The translations under genes and the position numbers were made by a program. This document shows, in pieces, positions 55,077 through 63,049 of a stretch of 64,000 bases of DNA. The notes under the pieces were generated by a model that did no database searches, was not told the origin of the DNA, and saw nothing but the letters and a program-made list of their open reading frames with translations. Source of the stretch: Chitinophagaceae bacterium LGM1 (GTDB taxonomy: Bacteria > Bacteroidota > Bacteroidia > Chitinophagales > Chitinophagaceae); contig CP075895.1 in NCBI GenBank assembly GCA_018604165.1, positions 806,001 to 870,000 of the forward strand, given 5' to 3'. Each line of letters starts with the position of its first letter. Within the stretch, counting starts at the first letter, position 1.

Positions 55077-55628
55077 ATGAAAAAAGTAATCGCAATCATC
55101 GCTCTGGGTATCACTGGTTTTGCTGCTAACGCACAAGCTCCATCTTCTACTGCTACACAGACAGTTAACCTGAATCTAAGCAACGCAATCGAATTGACAT
55201 TCACAGGGTCTGGTACTGCTACAGGTGCTGCTGTTAACCTGGCTTTCAACACTGTAAACGATTATGCAAACGGTGTTACTTCTTCTGAACAAATGTTGCG
55301 TGTACGTTCAAACCGCCGTTTCGGTGTAACAGTTCGTACCAATAATGCAAACTTTACGTATAGTGGTGCTGTATCTCCTGCCCCTGTAATGCCTGTTTCT
55401 GGTGTTTTAGGGCTGATGGTATCTGCCAACAGCACAGGCGGTGCTATCGCTTCACCTTTCAGCAACACTGCTTATGCAGGTCTTACATCAGCAGCTCAAA
55501 ACCTGATAACAAATGCTGCAAATGGTGGCAACCAAACTTTCGGTGTACGTTATGAAGCTGAACCTGGTTTTGCTTACCCTGCAGGTACATATACTGTGGA
55601 TGTGGTGTATACTGCTACACAGCTTTAA
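55077..55628 (+). CDS. small secreted beta-rich surface protein
   Basis: 183 residues. Signal peptide MKKVIAIIALGITGFAANAQ. The mature protein is rich in Thr, Asn, Ala and Val and nearly free of Cys and Lys, with strands such as TQTVNLNLSNAIELTFTG, RFGVTVRTNNANFTYSG and the end YPAGTYTVDVVYTATQL, resembling pilin/adhesin subunits or WxL/SCPU-type surface domains. Codon choice (CGT, GGT, CTG, GTT-rich) is unusually biased, suggesting high expression. Controlled by the 11-bp-repeat promoter and ended by a terminator. It precedes the large Ig/barrel protein with which it may form a surface structure (inference). Confidence 0.7.
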   Translation: MKKVIAIIALGITGFAANAQAPSSTATQTVNLNLSNAIELTFTGSGTATGAAVNLAFNTVNDYANGVTSSEQMLRVRSNRRFGVTVRTNNANFTYSGAVSPAPVMPVSGVLGLMVSANSTGGAIASPFSNTAYAGLTSAAQNLITNAANGGNQTFGVRYEAEPGFAYPAGTYTVDVVYTATQL

Positions 55629-55655
55629 TTTGTCTCTCTCTTATCCCTTATACAG

Positions 55656-55683
55656 AAGGGCCCTTTATAGGGCTCTTTTTTTT
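55656..55683 (+). terminator. terminator after the secreted subunit gene
   Basis: GGGCCCT / AGGGCTC stem with a G-T pair and 4-base loop, then eight T residues. It separates the abundant small protein from the large downstream gene and may set their ratio. Confidence 0.75.
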
Positions 55684-55828
55684 AATTCACAATATGTAGA
55701 ATAATGTGTATTACTGCATATACACCTGCTAATCATTGCCCGCTTTTCCGTATTTTGGCGCAACAGAGGACTGTATTGTTGCATGTATTACCAGAAAATG
55801 CTTTTTGGTTAATGCTACAACCCATTTA

Positions 55829-58603
55829 ATGACAGCAAGCAAAACATACAAATTGCATAAGGCATTATTGATAATGTCTTTATTAGTGTCGCTTTGCTGC
55901 TATCGTGCAACAGCCCAATTAAGTAAAACCATCTACAAAACAGCTATACTGAATGATACGCTCGTTGCAAAAGGCAATCGCGATTTCATGTTCAACACTA
56001 TTAATATCACCAACCTTACGGATAAAAAAATCAGTATAATCGTAAATGTATTTGCCCCTGAAGGGTGGGACATGGTGACGCAAAAGCTGATTACCATAAG
56101 CCTCAATGAGAATGAGCAAACCAGTATACCCATAAGGCTGGTACCCGCAAAATCAAAAACTGCTGTATGGCAAACGGTGCGTATAGAATACAGGCTGAAC
56201 GATGGTTTGGAAAAACTGATTGATACTTTCAGGGTACGGGTAAAGGAGTTTACAAAATTCAAAGCCGACTTGCCATTATCAAACTATGCATTAGCAGGCT
56301 ATGAAAAAAACATAAAATTTCCTGTGTACCTGAAAAACTCTGGTAATACGATAAATAAATATATACTCACCTTTTCCAATCATTTTCTGAGCCTCGATTA
56401 TAAAAAAGATATCAGTCTGGAACCAGGCAAGGATACCACCTTCATGCTACCTATACACATTACCGAAAGGCAGTGGTCGCAATTGCGTAGAGAAGATATA
56501 AAAGTACAGGTAGGTGTAGAGGGTGGCGAAACAATGAACCTGAACCAAGTCATTACGCGCGTGGGTAGTACGTTGAAAGATAATAAATCTGCTTATCTCG
56601 ATATGCCATTGCAGGTAGAGGTAGGCTCTACTTATCAGGGAGAAGAAGATTTTCAATACTATGGCGCATTACACGGCTCGCTGGATTTGGGCAATCAGGA
56701 TAAGGTGTCATTAGACCTGAGGAGCAAAACGCTGACACAAGGACAGGCAATAGACAACAGCATCATTAAGGTAGATTATACAGGTTATAAATGGAGTGCA
56801 TCCGCAGGTAACATCAACGAGTTGACAGATTTCTATATGGACGGCTACGGAGCGAAAGTTGGCAGAAACTGGAAAGACAGGGATAGGGTAGATGTGTATG
56901 GTTTGCTGAAAAGCCGTGCAGGTAACAGCAAGCTGGGTGGTATGAATTATATATATGGCGGGCTGAGGCATAACATCATTGCTAATGGTGGGCTGAGTGC
57001 CAATTTTGATGTTGACAGAAAACTCAATAGCTACTTAGTAAAGCAAGGTGGCGAATGGAAATTTGCAGAGAATGGTAAGCTATTGGTAAATGCAGGTGTT
57101 GGTATGGAGCAATCTACTGCTAAACTGGTAGCTGGCGCAAAAAATACACAAATAGGTACATCTGCAGGCTACACATTGCAATGGGAAACAAAGCATTTAG
57201 GGCTTACGTCTACAGTGTTGTTAAACAGCAATACTTACCCCGGCATCTTCAAAGGGCAGCGTATGCAGAGCCACGATGCTCGTTACATTATGGGCAAGAG
57301 TTTTGTGGGTGGCTTTTATGATTATAGCTTACGCAAATCAAATTTTTATCAGGATACCGCTTTGTTTGAAAATGTCTTTAATCTGCAAACACAAACCTAT
57401 GGTGCGCGTGTTGGTACAGGCTTTAAAGGTGCCAATTTTGTTGTGTCAGCAGCAGACCAATTGCAAATACAAAGCGATACAGGCGATTTTGCACAATACA
57501 GGTTTCGGTATCTGAACCTGAATGCTTCTTTTTTGTTGTTCAAGCGTTTGTTCCTTACAATGAATAGCTACTACGGACAAGGTACCATAGTGGGTAAAGA
57601 AGCACAAACTGCTACTATCATCAGTAGCAACCAGGGCAATATACAATACCGTTGGGTAGGTGCAGCCTTGCGGTACGATAAAGGTCCGTATTACTACCAC
57701 GAGTTTACTGCATACATAAAAGCACCCGAACAATATGAACGTATTATCATCAGTCCTTTTTTAGAGTTGGGGTTATTTAAAAATTCACTGAACATCCGTT
57801 CGCAACTCAACTATGCCAAAACACTCCCTGGTGGTATTGAAACATCCAACCTGCTTACCAATATATTGTATGCCAATGCCAAGCACGGCTTCGACTTCAA
57901 CATTATAGGCATACTACCCATCAAGCAATTAGACAGGCGGCCATTCATTACCACATCGTTAAGGGTTCGATTGCATACACCCTTTGTTGCTATGCGCAAG
58001 TATTACAACCTGAAGATGGTATTGTTTAAGGATACCGATAACGATGCTGAAATGGATCCGGGAGAAGAACCTATTGAAGGGCAGATGTTATCCATAAAAG
58101 GAAGCAGGTTTATTACAGATGATAAAGGAACTATCTTATTCAAAAACGTAGATAAAGGAGAGTATAAAATAGACTTCGGATTTGCCAGCAAAGTGCGTGG
58201 TTGGGTACCGAGTGGTGGGCCTGTACAGATGTTTCAGTTAACTGGTAATAAGACATTCTTTATACCCTACAAAGCCAGTAAAATATTAAACGGTAAGTTG
58301 AACCTTGAGATGGACGATAAATCAAATCTGTCGTTTAAGCTGTCTAATATTAAGGTAACGGCGCGCATAGTAAACAAAGCAGACACAATTGAGTATTCAA
58401 CACTTACCAGTGAAAATGGAGATTTCTATTTCAATCTGCCCGGTGGCGTATATACTGTATCGCTAAGCCAGGTGGCCTTCGATGACAACTTCCGCCCAAC
58501 AGAATTCTCTCAACAGGTAGACCTTGCTATTAATAACGAGAAAACTATTTACTTCTACATCAAGCAGCGCAAGCGTAGCATCAACATCAAAAAGCGCGAT
58601 TAA
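55829..58603 (+). CDS. large outer-membrane protein: Ig-like, beta-barrel and Cna-B-like domains
   Basis: 924 residues from ATG 55829, giving signal region MTASKTYKLHKALLIMSLLV ending RATAQ; the frame is open upstream to 55736. About 30-250: two Ig-like domains of NEW3/chaperone type (INITNLTDKKISIIVNVFAPEGW, FPVYLKNSGNTINKYILTFSN). About 270-760: long run of amphipathic strands with Tyr/Gly turns, probably a barrel (LDLGNQDKVSLDLRSKT, FDFNIIGILPIK). About 770-915: two prealbumin-like domains, the first with a Ca-binding-like DTDNDAEMDPGEEP loop. Layout suggests an usher-like or anchoring outer-membrane partner of the 55077 protein. No family assigned. Confidence 0.6.
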   Translation: MTASKTYKLHKALLIMSLLVSLCCYRATAQLSKTIYKTAILNDTLVAKGNRDFMFNTINITNLTDKKISIIVNVFAPEGWDMVTQKLITISLNENEQTSIPIRLVPAKSKTAVWQTVRIEYRLNDGLEKLIDTFRVRVKEFTKFKADLPLSNYALAGYEKNIKFPVYLKNSGNTINKYILTFSNHFLSLDYKKDISLEPGKDTTFMLPIHITERQWSQLRREDIKVQVGVEGGETMNLNQVITRVGSTLKDNKSAYLDMPLQVEVGSTYQGEEDFQYYGALHGSLDLGNQDKVSLDLRSKTLTQGQAIDNSIIKVDYTGYKWSASAGNINELTDFYMDGYGAKVGRNWKDRDRVDVYGLLKSRAGNSKLGGMNYIYGGLRHNIIANGGLSANFDVDRKLNSYLVKQGGEWKFAENGKLLVNAGVGMEQSTAKLVAGAKNTQIGTSAGYTLQWETKHLGLTSTVLLNSNTYPGIFKGQRMQSHDARYIMGKSFVGGFYDYSLRKSNFYQDTALFENVFNLQTQTYGARVGTGFKGANFVVSAADQLQIQSDTGDFAQYRFRYLNLNASFLLFKRLFLTMNSYYGQGTIVGKEAQTATIISSNQGNIQYRWVGAALRYDKGPYYYHEFTAYIKAPEQYERIIISPFLELGLFKNSLNIRSQLNYAKTLPGGIETSNLLTNILYANAKHGFDFNIIGILPIKQLDRRPFITTSLRVRLHTPFVAMRKYYNLKMVLFKDTDNDAEMDPGEEPIEGQMLSIKGSRFITDDKGTILFKNVDKGEYKIDFGFASKVRGWVPSGGPVQMFQLTGNKTFFIPYKASKILNGKLNLEMDDKSNLSFKLSNIKVTARIVNKADTIEYSTLTSENGDFYFNLPGGVYTVSLSQVAFDDNFRPTEFSQQVDLAINNEKTIYFYIKQRKRSINIKKRD

Positions 58604-58625
58604 CAATACCACAATCTCAATCAAT

Positions 58626-58709
58626 GTTAATTGCTTGTTAACCGCTTGCAAAACGGGCGTTAACAAAGGCATGTTTTTTGCACTATAGAGGTTGTATAAA
58701 GCATATTTG
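58626..58709 (+). promoter_or_regulatory. four tandem 11-bp repeats plus promoter (copy B)
   Basis: Units GTTAATTGCTT, GTTAACCGCTT, GCAAAACGGGC, GTTAACAAAGG start at 58626. TTTG at 58677-58680, 21 bases, CATATTTG at 58702-58709. All spacings equal those of copy A, and both are followed by TCATCAAA. Predicted start near 58714, leader about 27 bases. Confidence 0.7.
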
Positions 58710-58740
58710 TATCATCAAACAAACAACAAAACATTTTTTT

Positions 58741-59010
58741 ATGAACAACCAAGAGAGAAAAATTGCAGCATTTGCCCGTATGGCGCAATTTGTTGTAAAA
58801 AAACAAGTAAGGGAACATGCCCTCAATTCGTACGATTATCTGGGTAGTATGATTAACAACATGCAGTACATCAACGTTACATTGATGACAGCTGCCATCA
58901 ACATCATCAAAAAAATACGCGATGATAAAGATGTTGATATGGATAACGTTACCAGCGAGTTTCGTAAAATTATACATACATCTGTAGAACAGTATACTTT
59001 GAAAGTATAA
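58741..59010 (+). CDS. small helical protein, unknown
   Basis: 89 residues from ATG 58741, after a leader rich in CAAACAAACAACAAA. Opening MNNQERKIAAFARMAQFVVKK, then helical segments with alternating charge; no signal peptide, so cytoplasmic, and no membrane segment. No family recognised. It shares its promoter architecture with the secreted protein gene at 55077, so the two should respond to the same signal; it could be a regulator or assembly factor (inference). Followed by a terminator. Confidence 0.65.
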   Translation: MNNQERKIAAFARMAQFVVKKQVREHALNSYDYLGSMINNMQYINVTLMTAAINIIKKIRDDKDVDMDNVTSEFRKIIHTSVEQYTLKV

Positions 59011-59029
59011 TCTGCAACATGTAATTCAT

Positions 59030-59064
59030 AAAACTAAAGCCCTGCAACAGCAGGGCTTTAGTTT
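59030..59064 (+). terminator. bidirectional-type terminator
   Basis: Arms AAACTAAAGCCCTG / CAGGGCTTTAGTTT, 6-base loop, between the 89-residue gene and the convergent aminotransferase. Confidence 0.85.
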
Positions 59065-59083
59065 TATAGCTATGTAAAGATTA

Positions 59084-60274
59084 TTATTGGTTGTAAGCTT
59101 TCAACGCCATTTCAAGGCAATCCATCGCACCGTTAATATCATCGGTATTCAGTACATAAGCCAGCCTCACCTCATTACGGCCTTTGCCCGGTGTTGCATA
59201 GAAGCCTGCTGCTGGTGCCATCATTACAGTTGCACCATTATGTGCAAACTCTTCCAACAACCACTGGCAAAATTTTTCACTATCATCAACAGGTAGTTGG
59301 GCTATAGCATAAAATGCACCGCCCGGCATAGGGCATTTTACACCTTGCATAGCTTGCAGGCGGGTTACTAACAAGTCGCGGCGTTTGTTATATTCTGCAT
59401 GTACTTCGTTGAAATAATCGGCGGGTAAATCAACGGCCGCCTCGCCCAGTATTTGTGCAAACGAAGGCGGGCTCAGGCGTGCTTGTGCAAATTTCATGGC
59501 AGCATCCAGTACTTGCTGATTTTTGGTTACAAAAGCACCTATGCGGCCACCACATGCGCTATATCTTTTAGATATCGTATCCATCAATATAGCGTGTTCT
59601 TCCAGCCCTTCCAGCGATAAAGCTGAAATATGTTGTTTGCCATCATAACAAAATTCGCGGTATGCTTCATCGCTAAAAAGAAACAAATCGTGCTTCAGGC
59701 ATATTTCTTTCAGTATTTCCAATTCTGCACGGCTATACAAGTAGCCTGTAGGGTTATTCGGGTTACATATCATGATGGCTTTTGTCTTGGTTGTAACCGC
59801 TTTCTCAAAAGCCTCAATAGGCGGTAATGCAAAGCCATCGTCAATAGTAGATGGTATGGGTACAACTTTTACACCAGCACTGGTTGCAAAGCCATTGTAG
59901 TTGGCATAAAAAGGCTCGGGAATAATTATTTCATCACCCGGATCCATACAACTCATAATAGCAAACAAAATAGCTTCAGAGCCACCAGTGGTTACTATTA
60001 CCTGATTATGATTGATGTGCACGTCATTGCGTTGATAATATTCTACCAGCTTTTTGCGATAGCTTTCAAAGCCTGCACTATGGCTGTATTCCAGCACCTT
60101 CATATCCACATGGCGCACAGCATCCAGTATAGCTTTGGGTGTTTCTATATCGGGCTGCCCAATGTTTAGGTGGTACACTTTAGTACCTCTTTTTTTAGCA
60201 GTTTCTGCAAATGGCACCAACTTTCTGATGGGCGAAGGGGGCATCAATGCCCCGCGATGTGAAATTACCGGCAT
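59084..60274 (-). CDS. class I/II pyridoxal-phosphate aminotransferase
   Basis: 396 residues. Typical of the aspartate-aminotransferase-like Ib subgroup: VYHLNIGQPDIETP, GSEAILFAIM, NPNNPTGYLYSRAELE, SDEAYREFCYDG, the PLP-lysine region MDTISKRYSACGGRIG and the late FYATPGKGRNEVRLAYVLN with Arg. It transfers amino groups between an amino acid and a 2-oxo acid; the substrate is uncertain. -7 element TATTTTTG at 60286-60279 ends 4 bases before the ATG, implying a leaderless mRNA. Confidence 0.92.
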   Translation of the reverse strand: MPVISHRGALMPPSPIRKLVPFAETAKKRGTKVYHLNIGQPDIETPKAILDAVRHVDMKVLEYSHSAGFESYRKKLVEYYQRNDVHINHNQVIVTTGGSEAILFAIMSCMDPGDEIIIPEPFYANYNGFATSAGVKVVPIPSTIDDGFALPPIEAFEKAVTTKTKAIMICNPNNPTGYLYSRAELEILKEICLKHDLFLFSDEAYREFCYDGKQHISALSLEGLEEHAILMDTISKRYSACGGRIGAFVTKNQQVLDAAMKFAQARLSPPSFAQILGEAAVDLPADYFNEVHAEYNKRRDLLVTRLQAMQGVKCPMPGGAFYAIAQLPVDDSEKFCQWLLEEFAHNGATVMMAPAAGFYATPGKGRNEVRLAYVLNTDDINGAMDCLEMALKAYNQ

Positions 60275-60319
60275 GCCGCAAAAATAGAAAACAACACGCG
60301 TATTTGGCTATGTAGCTAA

Positions 60320-60352
60320 TAAAATAGCCACACAATTTGTGTGGCTATTTTT
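60320..60352 (-). terminator. terminator after the DUF1573 pair
   Basis: Stem AAAATAGCCACAC / GTGTGGCTATTTT with a 5-base loop, 25 bases past the stop at 60377. Confidence 0.8.
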
Positions 60353-60376
60353 TATCTGAGTGATTAATTCTAAAAC

Positions 60377-60787
60377 CTAACTTTTTGGTTCTGGTTCTTT
60401 AGCATTCACCACGGTACCTTTTATCTTCAGTTCAAAGCGTTCTTTACCACCTTGTCCAGGCGCGTTCGATTTAATGTAGATATACTTACTGAAGGGCGAA
60501 ACACGGCCTTGTGTGTTATATTCTACTGTTATCTTGCCATTTTGCCCCGGCAATATTGGTTGCTTGGGCCAGCTTGGCTTTGTACAGCCACAGTCTGCCG
60601 TTGCATCATATATTATCAAAGGCTCTTTACCGGTATTGGTAAATTCAAAATCATATTTCACGGTAGGGCCTTCTTTAATAGTGCCGAAGTCGTGTGCTTC
60701 TGTTTTGAATTTAAATTGCGGCCCATTCTGTGCATTTACTGCAAATGCAGCAAACACAAACATCACCAAAGCTAAAACCTGTTTCAT
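60377..60787 (-). CDS. DUF1573 protein (copy 2)
   Basis: 136 residues, signal peptide MKQVLALVMFVFAAFAVNAQ. A single Ig-like ASH/DUF1573 domain: HDFGTIKEGPTVKYDFEFTNTGKEPLIIYDATADCGCTKPSWPKQPILPGQNGKI, with the conserved C-G-C after the fourth strand. Periplasmic; role unknown. A close paralogue of the next upstream gene, 29 bases away, and likely co-transcribed with it. Confidence 0.9.
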   Translation of the reverse strand: MKQVLALVMFVFAAFAVNAQNGPQFKFKTEAHDFGTIKEGPTVKYDFEFTNTGKEPLIIYDATADCGCTKPSWPKQPILPGQNGKITVEYNTQGRVSPFSKYIYIKSNAPGQGGKERFELKIKGTVVNAKEPEPKS

Positions 60788-60816
60788 ATCAATCCTTATT
60801 CAGTCTTATTATTCAA

Positions 60817-61344
60817 TTAGTTTGCTTTCATCATAGACTTGTTGGCAGGCACAGAAGACTCAGGTGCTTTTTCAACAGTGCCTTTGATAGTCAATACTTT
60901 TACACCAGCATTTGATGTAACTGTGATAGCCTTGTTAAATGCACCCGGGCGGCCTGCAGAGTGATATACTGCTTTGATGACACTCTTTTTGCCTGGCAAT
61001 ACTGGCTCTTTAGACCATTCAGGAGCGGTACAACCGCAGGAGGCTGTTACAGCACTCAATATAATTGGCTCTTTACCAGTGTTCTTAAATTCGAATTTAT
61101 ATTCCGCATCTGGCCCTTCAGCTATAGTACCGAAGTCGTGTAATTCTTTTTTGAATTCCAGATTTTCGGGTTTTAGTGAGGTTGCAGGTGCTGCAGCTTG
61201 TACAGCTGTTGGTTGTTGGTTTGCCGGCGAAGCAACAGTTGTTGCAGCAGCTGTACCATGATTATGACCGGCATGGTTATCTTGTGCTACTGCAAAACCA
61301 CATGCCAATACTACGAAACCAAAAGAAAGTAATATCTTTTTCAT
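60817..61344 (-). CDS. DUF1573 protein (copy 1) with His/Ala/Gln-rich linker
   Basis: 175 residues. Signal peptide MKKILLSFGFVVLACGFAVAQ, then DNHAGHNHG and an Ala/Gln/Pro-rich linker (to about residue 60) not found in the paralogue. The DUF1573 domain has ELHDFGTIAEGPDAEYKFEFKNTGKEPI and TASCGCTAPEW. The His-rich start could bind metal (inference). Promoter -7 element TATATTTG at 61380-61373, giving a leader of about 24 bases. First gene of the pair. Confidence 0.9.
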   Translation of the reverse strand: MKKILLSFGFVVLACGFAVAQDNHAGHNHGTAAATTVASPANQQPTAVQAAAPATSLKPENLEFKKELHDFGTIAEGPDAEYKFEFKNTGKEPIILSAVTASCGCTAPEWSKEPVLPGKKSVIKAVYHSAGRPGAFNKAITVTSNAGVKVLTIKGTVEKAPESSVPANKSMMKAN

Positions 61345-61414
61345 TTTAATTAATTGTTTTAAATGACTAATACAAATATAGTACCTAAGACGTAAATATG
61401 GGGGTAGAAAGTTT

Positions 61415-61463
61415 GTTAAAACACGTTAAAACACAGTTAAACAGTATTTCAATCGTATTTTTG
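61415..61463 (+). promoter_or_regulatory. GTTAAA direct repeats and -7 element before the GT9 gene
   Basis: GTTAAAACAC, GTTAAAACACA and GTTAAACAGTA follow each other (starts 61415, 61425, 61436; period 10-11), then TATTTTTG at 61456-61463. The repeats cover the -33 region, so a regulator bound there would touch polymerase. The ATG is 10 bases past the -7 element. Confidence 0.5.
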
Positions 61464-61473
61464 CAGGGTTTTT

Positions 61474-62475
61474 ATGAAATTTTTGATAATCCAGACGGCT
61501 TTTATAGGGGATGTGGTATTGGCTACAGCCCTTGTAGAAAAGCTGCGGATACAATTTCCGAATGCCCAGATTGACTTTATGCTGCGCAAAGACAATGACG
61601 GGCTGCTGAAAAACCATCCTTATATCCACAAACTATACGTTTGGGATAAAAAGCAAGGCAAATACAAACACCTTTGGCAAATAGCCCGTATGGTGAGGAA
61701 AGAACGATATGATTATATCATCAACCCGCATCGTTTTGCAGCCTCGGGTTTTGTAACATGGTTTTCGGGTGCGAGCAACAAAATAGGATTTGATAAAAAC
61801 CCATTCTCATTTACCTACAAGCGTAGCCTGCCTCATGCTGTGGCTACAGACGACACCAGTCCCATACACGAAATAGCACGCAACCAGCAACTGATAGCCG
61901 ACATCACAGACGACAAACCTGCAATGCCTGCCATGTATCCTTCGGCAGAAGACTACAACATTGTTGCGCCTTACCAATCCGTACAATATATATGCATGGC
62001 ACCATCGTCAGTATGGTTCAGCAAGCGTATGCCGATAGATAAATGGGTGGCATTGGCGGATAAACTGCCACATAGTTATCGGATATACTTGATAGCAGGC
62101 CCGGAAGATAAAATCCTGTGCGATGACATCATCCGCCAGTCTGCCAACCCGAATATGGAAAACCTGGCGGGTAAACTGAGTTTCCTGCAATCGGCAGCTT
62201 TGATGCAAAAAGCTGTTATGAATTACAGCAACGACTCTGCACCCATACATTTTGCCTCTGCCGTTAATGCACCTGTTACCGCTATATTCTGTTCTACTTC
62301 CCCGCGTTACGGTTTCGGCCCGTTGAGTGACGTAAATAAGGTGGTAGAAGTGGAAGGGCTGGATTGTAAACCTTGTTCTTTGCATGGATTGGCAGTATGT
62401 CCGAAAGGACATTTTAAATGCGGAAAAGATTTGGACGTTGATACATTACTATGGTGGAATTTGAAGCAGATATAA
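61474..62475 (+). CDS. glycosyltransferase family 9 protein (heptosyltransferase-like)
   Basis: 333 residues. N-terminal FLIIQTAFIGDVVLATALVEKLRIQFPNAQIDFML is the ADP-heptose:LPS heptosyltransferase opening. The C-terminal half has LIAGPEDKILCDDI, NLAGKLSFLQSAALMQKAV, the donor-site stretch NDSAPIHFASAVNAPVTAIFCSTSPRYGFGP and a Cys-rich C-terminus (CKPCSLHGLAVCPKGHFKC). Probably adds a sugar to the lipooligosaccharide core on the inner-membrane cytoplasmic face. It overlaps the following Sua5-type gene by 25 bases. Confidence 0.92.
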   Translation: MKFLIIQTAFIGDVVLATALVEKLRIQFPNAQIDFMLRKDNDGLLKNHPYIHKLYVWDKKQGKYKHLWQIARMVRKERYDYIINPHRFAASGFVTWFSGASNKIGFDKNPFSFTYKRSLPHAVATDDTSPIHEIARNQQLIADITDDKPAMPAMYPSAEDYNIVAPYQSVQYICMAPSSVWFSKRMPIDKWVALADKLPHSYRIYLIAGPEDKILCDDIIRQSANPNMENLAGKLSFLQSAALMQKAVMNYSNDSAPIHFASAVNAPVTAIFCSTSPRYGFGPLSDVNKVVEVEGLDCKPCSLHGLAVCPKGHFKCGKDLDVDTLLWWNLKQI

Positions 62476-63023
62476 AAGCATGTGTGCGCGTTTTGCAGCA
62501 AGGGGGTACCATATTGTACCCTACAGATACGGTATGGGGTATAGGCTGTAGTGCAGTTGACGAAGCGGCAGTTGATAAGGTTTTTAACCTGAAACTACGC
62601 CCCAAAGAAAAAAGCCTGATAGTGTTGTTGGCAGAAGCCAAAGACATTGTAGAATACGTAGCCGCACCACCGCCTGATATTATAGCTATTGTTGAGAGCT
62701 TCGAAACACCAACTACAGTAATATATGATGGTGCCATTGGCTTTGCAGATAACGTGGTGAATGAAAATGGCAGCATTGCCATACGCGTTACACACGACCC
62801 GTTTTGTAAAGCACTCATCAAACGTTTGCAACAACCTTTAGTATCAACATCTGCCAACATCAGCGGGCAACCAACACCTGCTACTTATAGTATGGTAGGT
62901 GCTGCCATCATACAAGGTGTAGATTATGTCGTACAATACAAACAAGCAGATGCCAGCATCAAGCAACCATCGCGCTTAGTGAAAATAGATGACGATGGAA
63001 ACCTCACCATCATTCGACCTTAA
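62451..63023 (+). CDS. Sua5/YciO/YrdC family threonylcarbamoyl-AMP synthase
   Basis: 190 residues. The family opening GGTILYPTDTVWGIGCSAVDEAAVDKVFNLKLRPKEKSLIVL and the later STSANISGQPTPATYSMVG place it in the YrdC family that makes threonylcarbamoyl-AMP for the t6A37 tRNA modification. It lacks the Sua5 C-terminal domain, so it is the TsaC-like short form. ATG at 62451 lies inside the end of the GT9 gene, with which it is translationally coupled; the CCA-adding enzyme gene follows 26 bases later, giving two tRNA-maturation genes in a row. Confidence 0.92.
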   Translation: MVEFEADIKACVRVLQQGGTILYPTDTVWGIGCSAVDEAAVDKVFNLKLRPKEKSLIVLLAEAKDIVEYVAAPPPDIIAIVESFETPTTVIYDGAIGFADNVVNENGSIAIRVTHDPFCKALIKRLQQPLVSTSANISGQPTPATYSMVGAAIIQGVDYVVQYKQADASIKQPSRLVKIDDDGNLTIIRP

Positions 63024-63049
63024 AATTAATAGTAGCTTTGCCAGCCTGT

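Noticed and set aside
60377-61344. DUF1573 pair as a novel system
   Set aside because: Tandem DUF1573 genes are ordinary in Bacteroidota; only the His-rich linker is slightly unusual.
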